Origin: Halicephalobus mephisto
Lineage: Eukaryota > Nematoda > Chromadorea > Rhabditida > Panagrolaimidae
Reading direction: 5' to 3'
Length of the DNA: 64,000 bases
Assembly (NCBI GenBank): GCA_009193035.1
Contig: SWDT01000094.1
Span: 186,001-250,000 of the forward strand
Position numbers and translations under genes: made by a program. How positions within the stretch are numbered: position 1 is the first letter of the stretch; every line of letters starts with the position of its first letter. Below, piece after piece: positions 1 to 11,500 of this stretch. The notes beneath the pieces are model-generated. The model searched no databases. It was given only the letters and a program-made list of their open reading frames with translations, and had not been told where the DNA came from.

Positions 1-190
1 AGTTCTATAGAAGTTTCCAGAATCTGGTGAAAGATTCCAGAATCTGGTGAAAGTTTCCAGAATATGATAAAAGATTCCAGAATCTGGTGAAAGTTTCCAG
101 AATCTAGTAAAAGTTCCTGAATCTAGTAGAAATTCCTGAAATCTAGTGAAAATTCCTAGAATCTAATAGAAACTTCTAAAATCTCCTAAT
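1..190. repeat. 20-bp-period TTCCAGAA tandem array
   Basis: The palindrome TTCCAGAA recurs at about 15, 35, 55, 75 and 95, then as TTCCTGAA near 114, so the period is exactly 20 bp before it degrades by about 190. Each unit has a TTCnnGAA core, the half-site pair recognised by heat-shock factor. Related TTCTAGAA/TTCCAGAA-rich DNA recurs at 22.9-23.3 kb and 25.7-26.1 kb. The repeat is seen directly; any regulatory role is inferred. Confidence 0.75.
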
Positions 191-561
191 TCTCAATGAA
201 AAGTTTTCAAATCATCCGGAATTTTGTGGATATTTTTGCAATATTCCGGAATCTAATATCACCTTTTAAAATAAATACCGAAAATCTGAAATTTCACGTT
301 GATCTGATTTCGTAAAAAACATTTAGTTTCTAAGTTCTTAATATTGTTATTTTACCAGTAAAAAATAATTCTTAATGAAGATACGGAACAATACTGTAAC
401 TTTATCGGAAATTGCATAAAACAGCTTCGGAAAATTTTTTCCAAGATATATGAAATCTGAGAAAATTGGATAAAAAAGATACAAATCTACCTTACAACTT
501 TATGAAAAATAGATACAGTAGTTTCGTATATCTTTAATTAGAAAAAATTATTTCTTTTTAT

Positions 562-722
562 GTATAAAAAAACATAATTTTTGAACAAGTAAAAAATAAA
601 AATTGTCACTATTATTTTTTAATTTTCGTCACAAATTTTGAATATTCTTGAAAATGTGACGATTGTGTTATATTTTGTCACATTTCGAAATTGTTACAAG
701 ATCAAAAGTTAAGCTTTTTTGT
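562..722. mobile_element. MITE family B, copy 1
   Basis: This is a small foldback element of about 150-160 bp. Its terminal inverted repeats read roughly ACAAAAAAGCGTAACTTTTG, and it has an internal inverted repeat around TGTGACGATTGTGTTACATT. It has no coding capacity. Five more copies occur in the window at 0.8, 2.3, 13.2, 58.5 and 58.8 kb. The family assignment rests only on comparison within the window. Confidence 0.6.
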
Positions 723-818
723 GAACTTGATGTAACTATGTATTGGATCTAATGCATCTGATAAATGAGAGCCGTTTCAATGTATCCATATATCATATAC
801 AATCCATCGATATCGACA

Positions 819-970
819 TATAAAAAAAATAACTTTTGACCAAGTAAAAAATAGAAATCATCACTATTATTTTTTAATTTTCGTCACAAATTTTAAGTAT
901 TCATGAAAAATGTGACGATTGTGTTACATTTCGTAATTTTTACAAAATTAAAAGTTACGCTTTTTTTGTG
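819..970. mobile_element. MITE family B, copy 2
   Basis: It has the same layout as copy 1: an AAAATAACTTTTGACCAAG left end, a central GTGACGATTGTGTTACATT block and an AAAAGTTACGCTTTTTTTGTG right end. It lies just 3' of the last visible channel exon, in the following intron. Confidence 0.6.
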
Positions 971-1050
971 CATAGGAAGTTGCGAAATTTGGTACTTTTG
1001 GGTACCCTTTTTGCAAATTTAAACTACAGTATGCTGTGGTCTGGACTCAC

Positions 1051-4000
1051 CCTATCGTAGTCAGAGTCATGACCCCCAGCCACAGGGCATCGGCGTAGCT
1101 GTTGAAGGTCCTCCTGCCATCCGGTCCTTCTGTGTCCTTCTCGGCCAAGTACACGAAATAAGAAGAAAAAATCAACCCAAGGAACCCGATGTACAAAGTA
1201 GTAATTAGTTCTTGTCTGTGGATGAACACGACACTTCCCAGTAACCTCCAAGTACCCCCTTGTCGGTCGACATGCAGCATCCTCAGAATCTGCAGGAATC
1301 TGACGCCCCGGATCGCAGAAGTCGCGAAAACAGTCCCTTCGCTTCCCACTGCTATCACTGCGGAACTTGCAACAACTACACAGAGATCTGCAAATTTTAG
1401 GATTACTGTAGTTCAGTACGGTATAGGTACCAATTATGGATATAGGTTTTCTGGCGAATTTTAACCTTCCGAAAAAACCCAAATATTTGGAACAACACCC
1501 CGCGGACCAGAGACGGACACAGTACTCCACGCCGAAGAATATGACGAGGAAGATCTCCATGAAAAATAAAGCTTCTCCTGCTTTTTTGGTGTAACTGTCC
1601 ACTGTCGAGAGAACAGAGAGAATCAAACATATTAGCACCATTGTAAATACACTAAAAAGTAGTTTTATAATTATGAAAATAAAAAATGTTCTTCAATGGA
1701 AGAAATATAAGGTAAGAGATAAATTATTAATTATGTGTGAAAATCGGGCTTAGGCATCTAGGCCATGGTGATAACAACACTATGTAAGATTTTAGGACAC
1801 TATAATTGATTTAATTTTTTTCCACCTTATATTTTTTCCTATTGCCGAAACATAAAAGGAAGAAATATAAGGTATGAGATAAATTACTAATTATGTGTGA
1901 AAATCGGGCTTAGGGATCTAGACCATGGTGATAACAACACTATGCAAGGTTTTAGGATACCATAATTGATTTAATTTTTTTTCACCTTATATTTTTTCCT
2001 ACTGCCGAAATATAAAAGGAAGAAATATAAGGTATGAGATAAATTACTAATTATGTGTGAAAATCGGTTTTTGGGATTGAGCTTAGGCATCTAGGCCATG
2101 GTGATAACAACACTATGTAAGATTTTAGGACACTATAATTGATTTAATTTTTTTCCATCTTATATTTTTTCCTCTAATATTTTTTCCTACTGCCAAAATT
2201 TTACTATTTAAATAATAATATGTGATTCTAGGAAATTCTCTCCAAACGAAAAAAGTAATTTTTAAACCAGTAACAAATAGAAATCGTCACTATTATTTTT
2301 TTAGTTTTTGTCACAAATTTTAAATATTCATGAAAAATGTAACAATTATGCCACATTTTGAAATTGTTACAGAACTAAAAATTAAATTTTTTTGTGAATA
2401 AAAATTTCCCGAAAAACATTTCACATAAGTTTTATTGTTTTTCTATGAAGATCTGACATGAAAATTCAGAAGTCTAAATTTGACAGAAAAATATCTTTAA
2501 TGAGATAATCGGACTCGTAGATTCTGGAAGCTTTTGCAAAATTCTTCAAAATTTAAAAGTTTCTTCTGGATTCTGAGACATTCTGAAGAATTTTTTAGAA
2601 TCTTTGTTTTAAAACACTAAATTTTTAAAAATTCTAAAAATTTCAAAAAATAAAAAAATTTCTTCTGGATTCTGAAAAATTATAAAAATTTCAGAATTTT
2701 TATTAAATTTTAGAAAATCCTGAAAATTTCAGAATACCCTACTGGATTTTAGAATTTAAAAAAATCATCTTTGAAAATAAATAAAAATTAACATTTAAAA
2801 TTTTAGAAATTTGAAATTTTGAAAGTTGAAAATAATTTATTTTTGGATCAAGTTGATCGATTTTTAAGTACTTTAAAATTCAAAAAGTGACGTCATTCTG
2901 GAAGAAGTTTGAATTTTTGTCATAAATGTGATAAATTTTATCTTAGTTGTAAAAACCTAAAAATTCGAGATCTTTGGACCTACCTGAAATGATAAATGAA
3001 GCACTTCCATCCCGTGGGTCTTTCTAGAAAATTGTAAATTTTATGTTTTAAAGTAGGTTTAGCGGCTTTTCTTTCCCTGACATTTCTGAATCTCGTGTCG
3101 AACATCTGAAAAAAAATAAAACTAAATTATTGATTCCAATTTTCGGTCCAAATTGCGGGAGATAAAGTATTTTATCACCTCGTAAAACAAATTTTGATTT
3201 TTAGTCATATTTGATCAATATTAACCAAGGATAAAAATTAAAAAAATTAATTTTTTACAGAACTTTAAAAAAACATTTCTCACAAAATTTAAAAAAAGTG
3301 ATTTTTTACAAAATTAAAAAAAATAATATTTTATAAAAATTAAAAAAATAAATCTTTTACAGAACTTTAAAAACACATTTTTCACAAAATTTAAAAAAAT
3401 AATATTTTATAAAATTTTAAAAAAGTGATTTTTTACAGAACTTAAAAAAAATAATTTTTCACAAAATTAAAAAAAAATAATATTTTATAAAATTTAAAAA
3501 AAATATTTTTTTACAAAATTAAAGAAAAATTTTTTTATGAAATTAAGAAAAAATAATTTTTTTACAAAATTAAAAAAAAATGATTTTTCACAAAATTTAA
3601 AAAAATATTTTTTCACAAAATTTAAAAAAACTTTTTTTATAAAATTAAGAAAAAATAAATCTTACAGAATTTAAAAAAATTAATTTTTTACAGAATTAAA
3701 ATTTTTTTGATAGAATTTTAAAGAAATATTTTTTTGATAGAATTTTAAAGAAATATTTTTTTTATTTTTTGATAATGGAGATCTATAAAAAAAGACAAAA
3801 TTATGGTCCAACGATCTTTGAACTTATAAAATGCAAAGAATTTGTTCTTTTTAAAATTCTCTCGTCATCGTTATTTTTGGATTTTCACATCAGTTTGATT
3901 AATTAAAAGGAGTACTGTAAACGAGGAAGTAGTACAATTCGAAAAAGAAAATCCATGAAAAAAGTTTTTGATTTTTGGCGTAATGTGACATAATTGTCCA

Positions 4001-4837
4001 AGTTTGGCGTTGAAAGAACATAACGCCAATTTTATGAAAATAAATATTTAATACATTAATTAATTTTAAAAAATAATTAAAAGTAAAAAATCAAAGGAGA
4101 AAGTCAGTTTGTAACATTTTTTATTTTTCGCGATGAGACAGAAACTTTCGATTTGGCGGGAAATTTAAATAAAAATTAAAAAAAAAGAATTTTTTGAAAT
4201 TGAGCAACTTGTAGAATTTTTTTCAATTATGAAATATCAATTCTACGGCAAACCCAGACATGTATAAGAATTATTTAAATTTAATAATCTATAAAGGAAT
4301 TTCTTAAATCATAAAATACAAATTTTACAAAAAATTTAAAAAAGAATTTTTTTAAATGAAGTAATTTTTTTCAATTATGAAACACTAATTATACGGTAAA
4401 CCCAGACATGTATAATAATTATTTAAATTTAATAATCTATAAAGGAATTTCTTAATTCATAAAATATAAATTTTACAAAAAATTTAAAAAAAAAATTTTT
4501 TTTAAATGGAGTAATTTTTTTCAATTATGAAACACTAATTATACGGTAAATCCAGACATGTATAAGAATTATTTAAATTTAATAATCTATAAAGGAATTT
4601 CTTAAATCATAAAATATAAATTTTACAAAAAATTAAAAAAAAAAGAATTTTTTCGATTATTAAACACCAATTCTACAGTAAACCCAGACTTCGGTAAAAG
4701 AAATTTATCCGAATTCGACAACTTACGAAAGGATTTTCTTCGATTATAAATAAAGAATCAACGGAAAGGAGTCCGGGAGATTCTTGCGTAGCTGATAACG
4801 AATTCTGTCTGGTCGTGTCTTCAGTTTCCAGAGACAT
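1051..4837 (-). CDS. kqt-3: KCNQ1-type voltage-gated K+ channel (partial, C-terminal part off the left edge)
   Basis: This is a KCNQ-family channel alpha subunit. In the plasma membrane, tetramers of this family conduct delayed-rectifier K+ current. Four exons are visible: 4727-4837 (ATG at 4837, 37 codons), 2984-3105, 1431-1651 and 1051-1387, with phases 0, 2 and 1 matching. The protein reads [16 protein letters not shown] (pre-S1), S1, S2 with [25 protein letters not shown] (S2-S3), the S4 sensor [19 protein letters not shown]5 [18 protein letters not shown] and the pore start [13 protein letters not shown]. It is cut at the donor 1041-1050, just before the GYGD filter. The ERPTGWKC stretch is typical of KCNQ1 rather than KCNQ2-5, which points to the C. 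elegans gene kqt-3; that symbol is an inference from memory. One CRSKY position reads CCSKY. The intron 1388-1430 is only 43 bp. The first exon could be replaced by the alternatives listed below. Confidence 0.93.
1698..2197. repeat. 160-bp tandem repeat with inverted ends, three copies
   Basis: Units start at 1698, 1858 and 2018. Each begins with GGAAGAAATATAAGGT and closes with ACCTTATATTTTTTCC, nearly the reverse complement, so every unit is itself a foldback. The third copy has about 20 extra bases near 2066. It lies in the intron between the S1-S2 exon and the pre-S1 exon of the channel gene. Confidence 0.8.
2249..2396. mobile_element. MITE family B, copy 3
   Basis: The ends AAAAAGTAATTTTTAAACCAG and AAAAATTAAATTTTTTTGTG surround the shared GTCACTATTATTTTTT and ATGAAAAATGTAACAATTATG blocks. 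It is more diverged than copies 1 and 2 and is intronic in the channel gene. The remainder of that intron to 2983 is AT-rich with short TTCTGGATTCTGA repeats. Confidence 0.5.
3240..3780. repeat. AT-only low-complexity array
   Basis: Repeating blocks of TTTTTACAAAATTTAAAAAAATAA, with a loose period of 30-45 bp, alternate poly-T and poly-A runs and can fold back. No coding signal is seen. It is intronic in the channel gene. Confidence 0.6.
4215..4700. repeat. About 150-bp tandem repeat, 3+ copies
   Basis: The marker CCCAGACATG (TCCAGACATG in the third copy) occurs near 4253, 4401 and 4551, with a truncated CCCAGACT near 4683. Each unit also carries ATTTAAATTTAATAATCTAT and TTTTACAAAAAATT. The array abuts the donor of the 4727-4837 exon. 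Confidence 0.75.
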
Positions 4838-5179
4838 TTTAAAGTAAATTCCTGTTTAATATTAATAAATCAAAAATAATCACATAGCCAGAAATAAATT
4901 GGACAAATCCAATGTCGTTTTTGAAAATGAAAAAACTCCCACGAGAGGCGGAAACTTGGTCTTGACCTTTAGGCAACTCCAAAGAAAAGGTGTTTTATTA
5001 CAAATCTTTGGTTTTTTTGAAGAAAAAGTAAAAAATTTTCAAAAATTTACTTTTTATAAATATTTAATGGAAAAACAAATTGACAAAGCGTCAGAGAACG
5101 CCAAAAGGGAAATAGTCGTTCCGAGACAGACCTAGTCGAGCATGGTGCTGAAAATTAGGTAAAGTAAAATTTAAAAAAA

Positions 5180-6440
5180 TAAAAATAATTTTTGGCGTTG
5201 AGACTACAGAATGCCAAAAACAAAAACAATCATTTTAAAGCATTTCTAAGCTATAGTAATAATAAAAATTAAATGTTTATAAAAATTTAAAATTTAAAAA
5301 AATAAAAATAATTTTTGGCGTTGAGACTACAGAATGCCAAAAGCAAAAATAATCATTTTAAAGTATTTCTAAGCTACAGTAATGATAAAAATTAAATGTT
5401 TATAAAAATTTAAAATTAAAAAAAAATTAATTTTTGGCGTTGAGATTACAGAATGCCAAAAATAATCGTTTTCAGACACATCTAATTGATCGTTATATTG
5501 ATATGGAAAATAAGAAACAAAAATTATAAAAATTCACTTTTGGCGTTGGGATGACAAAACGCCAAGACAGAAATAGTCGGTTCGAGACAAAAAATGAATA
5601 ATAATGTTTATAACAAATACGATTAACATCCATAGATAGAAAAATACAAAAATCACTTTTGGCATTCGCACGACAGAACGCCAAAGACGCAATTATTCAT
5701 TCAAGATGTGTCCCATCATCGGAAATATTAATATTAAGAATCATAAACTCTTAAAAGTGAAAAATAATTAAAAATTATTTTCTACTTTTGTGCGACAAAA
5801 CGTCAAAGATGAAATAATCGGTTTAAAATGTACTTAATCGACAATGATGTAAATTTTGAGAAAAGATAAGCTTTAAAAGTGAAAAATAATTAAAAATTAT
5901 TTCTGACATTTGTGGAACAGAACGCCAAAGATGAAATGATCAGTTCGAGATGTGTTTAATAAAAACTGCAAATTTAAAAAAAATAATTTTTGGCATTCGA
6001 GAGACAGAACCCCAAAGATGAAATAATCAGTTTAAAATATACTTTATAATTATACAAATTTTTAAAAACTTCTAAAAAGTAAAAAATAATTCTTGGCATT
6101 CGAGAGACAGAACGCCAAAGATGAAATAATCGATTTAAAATTTATTTTATAATTATACAAATTTTTAAAAACTTCTAAAAAGTAAAAAATAATTCTTGGC
6201 ATTCAGAAAACAGAACGCCAAAGATGAAATAATCGATTTAAAATATACTTTACAATTATATAAATTTAAAAAATAATTTTTGGCATTCAAGGGACAGAAC
6301 GCCAAAAATGAAATAACCTGTCTAAGAAATAAATTTAAAATAATGTTTAATAATAAATATAGTCAGTATTTATGGATCGAAGGACTAGAAAATTACTTTT
6401 GGCATTTGCGTGACGAAATGCCAATCCGGTGAGAAACTTG
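5180..6440. repeat. Array of about 12 GGC(G/A)TT...AACGCC hairpin units
   Basis: Units spaced about 90-125 bp apart each carry a short inverted repeat of the form TTTTGGCATTC-(8-10 nt)-GAACGCCAAAG. Stems are seen near 5191, 5313, 5432, 5537, 5656, 5777, 5903, 5984, 6085, 6193, 6280 and 6395. The first three copies are nearly identical and later ones diverge. A related stem lies near 3980-4030. The array sits in a candidate 5' intron of the channel gene. Short ORFs here are by-products of the repeat. Confidence 0.8.
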
Positions 6441-6719
6441 AATTAAGTTGAAAAATTACTTTTTCTACAGTAATTTCAATGGAGTAATAAAATACTAATT
6501 TGGCGGGAAATTTAAATTAAAAAATACTTCCGTTTTGAAAATATTTTCACGGAAAAATTAAATCACGTGACAAAACGTCAATTTTACAATCAATTCAAAA
6601 TTATTTTTAAATTGTATTTTCACAAATAAAACTAATGAGGTAATAGAATACCAATTCGGCGAAAAATTTAAATTAAAATTTTTTAAAGGAATTTTTACAA
6701 TAATTATAAAAAATAACAA

Positions 6720-6935
6720 AATATCAATATTAAAAAAACTTAAATTGAAAATTACTTTTTTACAGTAGTTTTAGAATGATTTTAAAAAATTATAAAATTT
6801 GAATTTAGAAATTACTTTTTTACAGTAGTTTTAGAATGATTTTAAAAAATCATAAAATTTGAATTAAAAAGTTACTTTTTTACAGTAATTTTATAATGAT
6901 TTTAAAAAATTATAAAATTTGAATTTAGAAGGAAA
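6720..6935. repeat. About 60-bp tandem repeat, four copies
   Basis: Units read AATTACTTTTTTACAGTAGT followed by TTAGAATGATTTTAAAAAAT and TATAAAATTTGAATT. It lies next to the donor of the 6958-7119 exon and holds no coding signal. Confidence 0.65.
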
Positions 6936-6957
6936 TTTGAATTAAAAATGAAATTAC

Positions 6958-7119
6958 CTTTTCTAAAGCGTTTCCACGGAAAACTTGAACCGGAATGGGG
7001 CCCTCCACACTCGGACGACGTCTGCCGCTTTCCTCAGAATCGATATGATTATTGTTATTAGTAAGTAACGAAGCAGTATGGATGGACAAGAGGGAATTTT
7101 GCGTCTTCATTGGTAAGCT
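6958..7119 (-). CDS. Candidate alternative 5' exon of the KCNQ gene
   Basis: This 162-nt, 54-codon open exon on the minus strand is bounded by a TTTTCAG acceptor and a GTAATTT donor, both in phase 0. It encodes a Ser/Asn-rich segment (for example NNNNHIDSEESGRRRPSVEG, ending FRGNALEK). It can splice directly in frame to the pre-S1 exon at 3105, skipping the 4727-4837 first exon. It is much less AT-rich than its surroundings. KCNQ genes often have variable N-termini, so an alternative N-terminal exon is the best reading. It could also belong to a different minus-strand transcript; the segment itself is not recognisable. Confidence 0.5.
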
Positions 7120-7299
7120 CTGAAAACTGACATTAACTAACGGTTTTAAAAAAGTCAAAATATTGCAGATTTTTTTATTTTTGAAAAATTTTAATCGATA
7201 TTTGAAAACTCGGAAAAATAATATTTATTCATGAAATTTGTTTTTTAATTACAACACGAAAGTTGAAATTTCTTAGATTTTTGAATGATTTATGAGGAT

Positions 7300-7850
7300 T
7301 TGAAAGTAAAATGGGACCTTTCGTGCTGAGACCAGAATTCAAAAATATTTAAATTGTAGTGGTCCTGACACGAATTTAGTGATTTTTGGATAAGGGGATT
7401 AGTTTTCTTTCATTATTCTGAAGAAAAGGAAAATTTGAGTTTTGTTTTCGTGCTGAGACCAGGAATTTGAAAATATCCAAATTGTAATGGTCCTGACACG
7501 AATTTAAGGTTTTTAACTAAAAAGTTTAATTTTTTTTATCAGTCTAAGAAAAAATCAGACTTGTTTTCGTGCTGAGAACCTAAATTAAAAAATATCCAAA
7601 TTGTAATGGTCCTGACACGAATTTAAGGTTTTTAACTAAAAAGTTTAATTTTTTTTATCAGTTTAAAAAAGACGAAATTTCAGTTTTGTTTTCGTGCTGA
7701 GAACCTAAATTAGAAAATATCCAACTTGTAATGGCCCTGACACGAATTTAGGGTTTCTAAATATAAAATTTAATTTTGTTTCAGCACTCTAAGAAAAAAT
7801 CAGACTTGTTTTCGTGGTGAGAACCTAAAGTTGTTTGTCCTCAGTTCTTG
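7300..7850. repeat. About 118-bp tandem repeat, five copies
   Basis: Each unit pairs TTTTCGTGCTGAGAACC with AATGGTCCTGACACGAATTT, which form an inverted CGTG/CACG pair, separated by AAAATATCCAAATTGT. Five copies decay toward 7850. Confidence 0.75.
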
Positions 7851-7999
7851 CCACGAATTATCGGATTAAAAATGATGCAGTTCAATTTTTGAACTGTTAA
7901 GTAATTAATTAAAGATAAAATTTTTTTGAGACTGATTGAAATGGTCCTGGAACGAAAATTTGAAATAAAAGTTAAACTGAAAAATTTTCCGAAACCTAC

Positions 8000-8199
8000 A
8001 TGGTGGATAGCAACCCCCGGGTGTCTTCTGGTCGGGAATCCGGTTCTGAAATCAGAATTCCCTTCAGGACCGTTTTTGGTCTTTTTAGCGCTCTCCGGTC
8101 CCAAAAAACCCATGTTTTTGGAGCAATTCATTCCACAGTAATTACAGCCTTGACCATGGATTTCGAATCGTCGCTTCAGGAGCCCTTGAGAAAACGCCC
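8000..8199 (-). CDS. Candidate upstream exon, probably of the KCNQ gene
   Basis: This is a 200-nt open exon on the minus strand. It has a TTTGTATTGCCAG acceptor (phase 1) and a GTAGGTTT donor (phase 0) that would join the 6958-7119 exon in frame. It encodes a basic, Cys-containing segment including GCNYCGMNCSKNMGF and TRRHPGVAIHH. The GC content is clearly above the flanks. An ATG further upstream at 8251 also opens this frame, so it could instead be a first exon. The product segment is not recognised and its membership in the channel gene rests only on strand and phase. Confidence 0.35.
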
Positions 8200-8549
8200 C
8201 TGGCAATACAAATGAATCAGAATTCGTTAAGTCGAAAGTAAATTTTTCCACAAATGTTCACAGGTCGGTTTTGCCTGAGGCAATTTAGCAAAAGCGCAAC
8301 AGGAAAATTCCCTGAGGGTGGTTAAATAAGTAAGTTAAAAATTCACCTGTCAGACACCTTCAAGGATAAAATTCAACGTGTTTAAAAAACGAAAAAGATT
8401 AAGACGTTCATGAAAGTTTTCTTGACAACACTAACCTTCGTCTTCAATCAAGGAGGTCCATGGCAACCACAAATGCCACTTTGGATGAAAACTATCAACA
8501 GTCGTCAATTTAAAGGTTCTTGTGGATTACGGACACGAAACAATAAAAA

Positions 8550-11500
8550 GAAAAGTAATTTTTGAGTATTTTATATATTTAAGAAAAGTAATTTTTAAAT
8601 ATATTATATAATTAAGAAAAGTAATTTTTGAGTATTTTATACATTTCAAAAAAGTAATTTTTAAATATATTATATAATTAAGAAAACTAATTTTTAAATA
8701 TTATATACATTTAAGAAAAGTAATTTTCGAGTATTTTATATATTTAAAAAAATTTTCAAGTATTTTATAGATTTAAAAAAATTTCTCGAGTATTTTATAG
8801 ATTTAAAAAAAATGATTTTTAAATATTTTATACATTTTCTAGATACAAAAACTTTTCTTTTTTCAACTACAGTATTTCACTGTTATTTTTTAAATATTTA
8901 AAAAAGTAATAAAATAAATATCTTCGAATTTTTGTTTTAAAATATAAAAAATTGTTTTCTATTGAATTACAGTATCTCTCGTTAATTTCGAAATATTTGA
9001 AAAAAATTCGAGATCTGGAAAAATTAAAAAATAAACATTTTCGTGGCAAGATATTTATTATAATTTTATAAATATTTTTGGAAAAATAAAAATTAGTTTC
9101 GAGATTTACGGAAATTAAAAATGAATCATTTCGAGTTTCCGTTATAAAATAAAATGAAAAAAATTTCCTTCTCATAATACAGTACTTCTTTGTTATTTTT
9201 TAAACATTCTTACAAAAACCAAAGATCTTTTTTAAGACCTAAGGAAATAAAAAAGGATTTTTAAGTTTTCGTTTTGAAACAAAAATAAAAAATTACTTTT
9301 TTGTATTATTTCATTTTTTTGAAAGTTAAAAAAAAGTAAAAATTTGCTCTAAAACTTAAAAATTAATATTTTCGTTTTGAGACAAAAGTAATTTTTTTTA
9401 TAAATTGAAAAAAAAGTAAAAATTTACTCTGAAACTTAAAAATTAATATTTTCGTTTTGAAACAAAAGTAATTTTTTTTATAAATTGAAAAAAATAAAAA
9501 TTCACTTTGAAACTTAAAAATTAATATTTTCGTTTTGAGATAAAAAAATAATCTTTTTATAAATTGAAAAAAAAATAAAAATTCACTCTGAAACTTAAAA
9601 ATAAATATTTTCGTTTTGAAATAAAAATAATTTTCTTATAAATTTTAAATAAAAGTAAAAATTCACTCTAAAACTTAAAAATTAATATTTTCGTTTTGAA
9701 ACAAAAGTAATTTTTTTTATAAATTGAAAAAAAATAAAAATTCGCTTCAGGACCTAAAAAATAAATATTTAAAAATTTTCGTTTTAAGATAAAAAACAAC
9801 TTTTTTGTGCTTATATAGTTTATCAGTATTTTTTAAGTATTTTTATGAAAAATAAAAAGTTGACCAGAGACTCAAAAATTAAAATTGATAATTAGTACTC
9901 TCAACTGTGAAGTACATTTCAAAAATTATGTTGGTCTTACTATTTCGTTATTTTTGAAAATTTTTATAAAAAAAATTTATTTAAAAATTTAAAAATATTT
10001 TTTAATTTTAATTTTAAAAAAAATTATTTTTTGCATTATTTTTGAAAATTTTTATAAAAAAAATTTATTCAAAAATATTTTTTAATTTTAATTTTAAAAA
10101 AAAATATTTTTAAAAATTTTTAAAAAATAAAATTTTCTTTGAAATCTAAAAAATTAAGAAATATTTTCGTTTTAAAGTACAAATAAAAAAATTTTTTTCG
10201 TCATACTACAAAATTTCGTTATTGTTTGTTTTGAAAATTTTCACAAAAATTTGCTTCGAAATCTACAATGATAAATATTTTCAGATTTTTATTTTAAGTT
10301 ACAAGTAAAAAGGATTTTGAAATTATATAGTAAAGAATATTTTACTATTTTTAATTCTAGACATCTTATAAAAGTTAAAATTCGTTTCGGGATCTGGAAA
10401 AAAGAATATTTTCGTTTTGAGAGAACTAAAAAATAAATTTTTTAATTTTTCGTGTCAAGATTTTCTTAACTAACTTTTATATTTAATATTTAAAAAAGTT
10501 AAAATTCGCTTCGAAACATGAAGAAAAAGAATATTTTCGTTTTGAGAGAACTAAAAAATAAATTTTTTAATTTTTCGTGTCAAGATTTTCTTAACTTTTA
10601 TATTTAATATTTAAAAAAAGTTAAAATTCGCTTCGAAACATGAAGAAAAAGAATATTTTCGTTTTGAGAGAACTAAAAAATAAATTTTTTAATTTTTCGT
10701 GTCAGGACTTTCTTAACTTTTATATTTAATATTTAAAAAAAGTTAAAATTCGTTTCGGGATCTGGAAAAAAGAATATTTTCGTTTTGAGAGAACTAAAAA
10801 ATAAATTTTTTAATTTTTCGTGTCAGGACTTTCTTAACTTTATATTTAATATTTAAAAAAAGTTAAAATTCGTTTCGAAACATGAAGGAAAAGAGTATTT
10901 TCGTTTCGAGAGTACTAAAAAATAGTTTTTTATTTTTTCGTGTCAGGATTTTTTTAATTTTTATATTTAATATTTTAAAAAAGTTAAAATTCGTTTCGGA
11001 ACTTGAAAAAATTTTTAAAAATGAATATTTTCGTTTTGAGAATTTATATAAAAATTTTATACTTTTTATGTTAAGAATTTTTATTTTTATATTTTGAATA
11101 TTTTAAAGAAAAAGATAAAATTCGCTCCGGGACCTGAGAAATTAAAAAATAAGTACTTTGTGCGTTGGTTGTGAATACAAATAAAAAATTTCTCGTACTT
11201 AATGCTGAGGTATTATCATCAATCAATTTGGAACTATTAATGAAATAATAAAAGCAATGCTCTCTGAGGCACAAAAGCAATCGGATAAGTACATTTTAGT
11301 TCTCATTTTCAAATACAAAGAAAGGAGATTTTTGAACATTTCGTGTCAGGAAATTCTGCAAAATTATCTTTAAAAATATTAGGAAAAATAAAAATTCGCT
11401 TTGGGACCAAAAAAGTGAAAAAAATAATTCCAATTTTTCGCTGTAAGACATTTTTAAAAATTTTGAAATTTTCGCTTCAGGAAATTCTGCAAAATTATCT

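Noticed and set aside
5180..6440. CRISPR-like regular repeats
   Set aside because: Units are degenerate and the spacers are themselves repeated; the host is a nematode. It is a satellite-like array.
7926..8215. Plus-strand ORFs of 71 codons over the 8-kb island
   Set aside because: The minus strand has matching acceptor, donor and phase with the neighbouring exon. The plus frames have no splice support.
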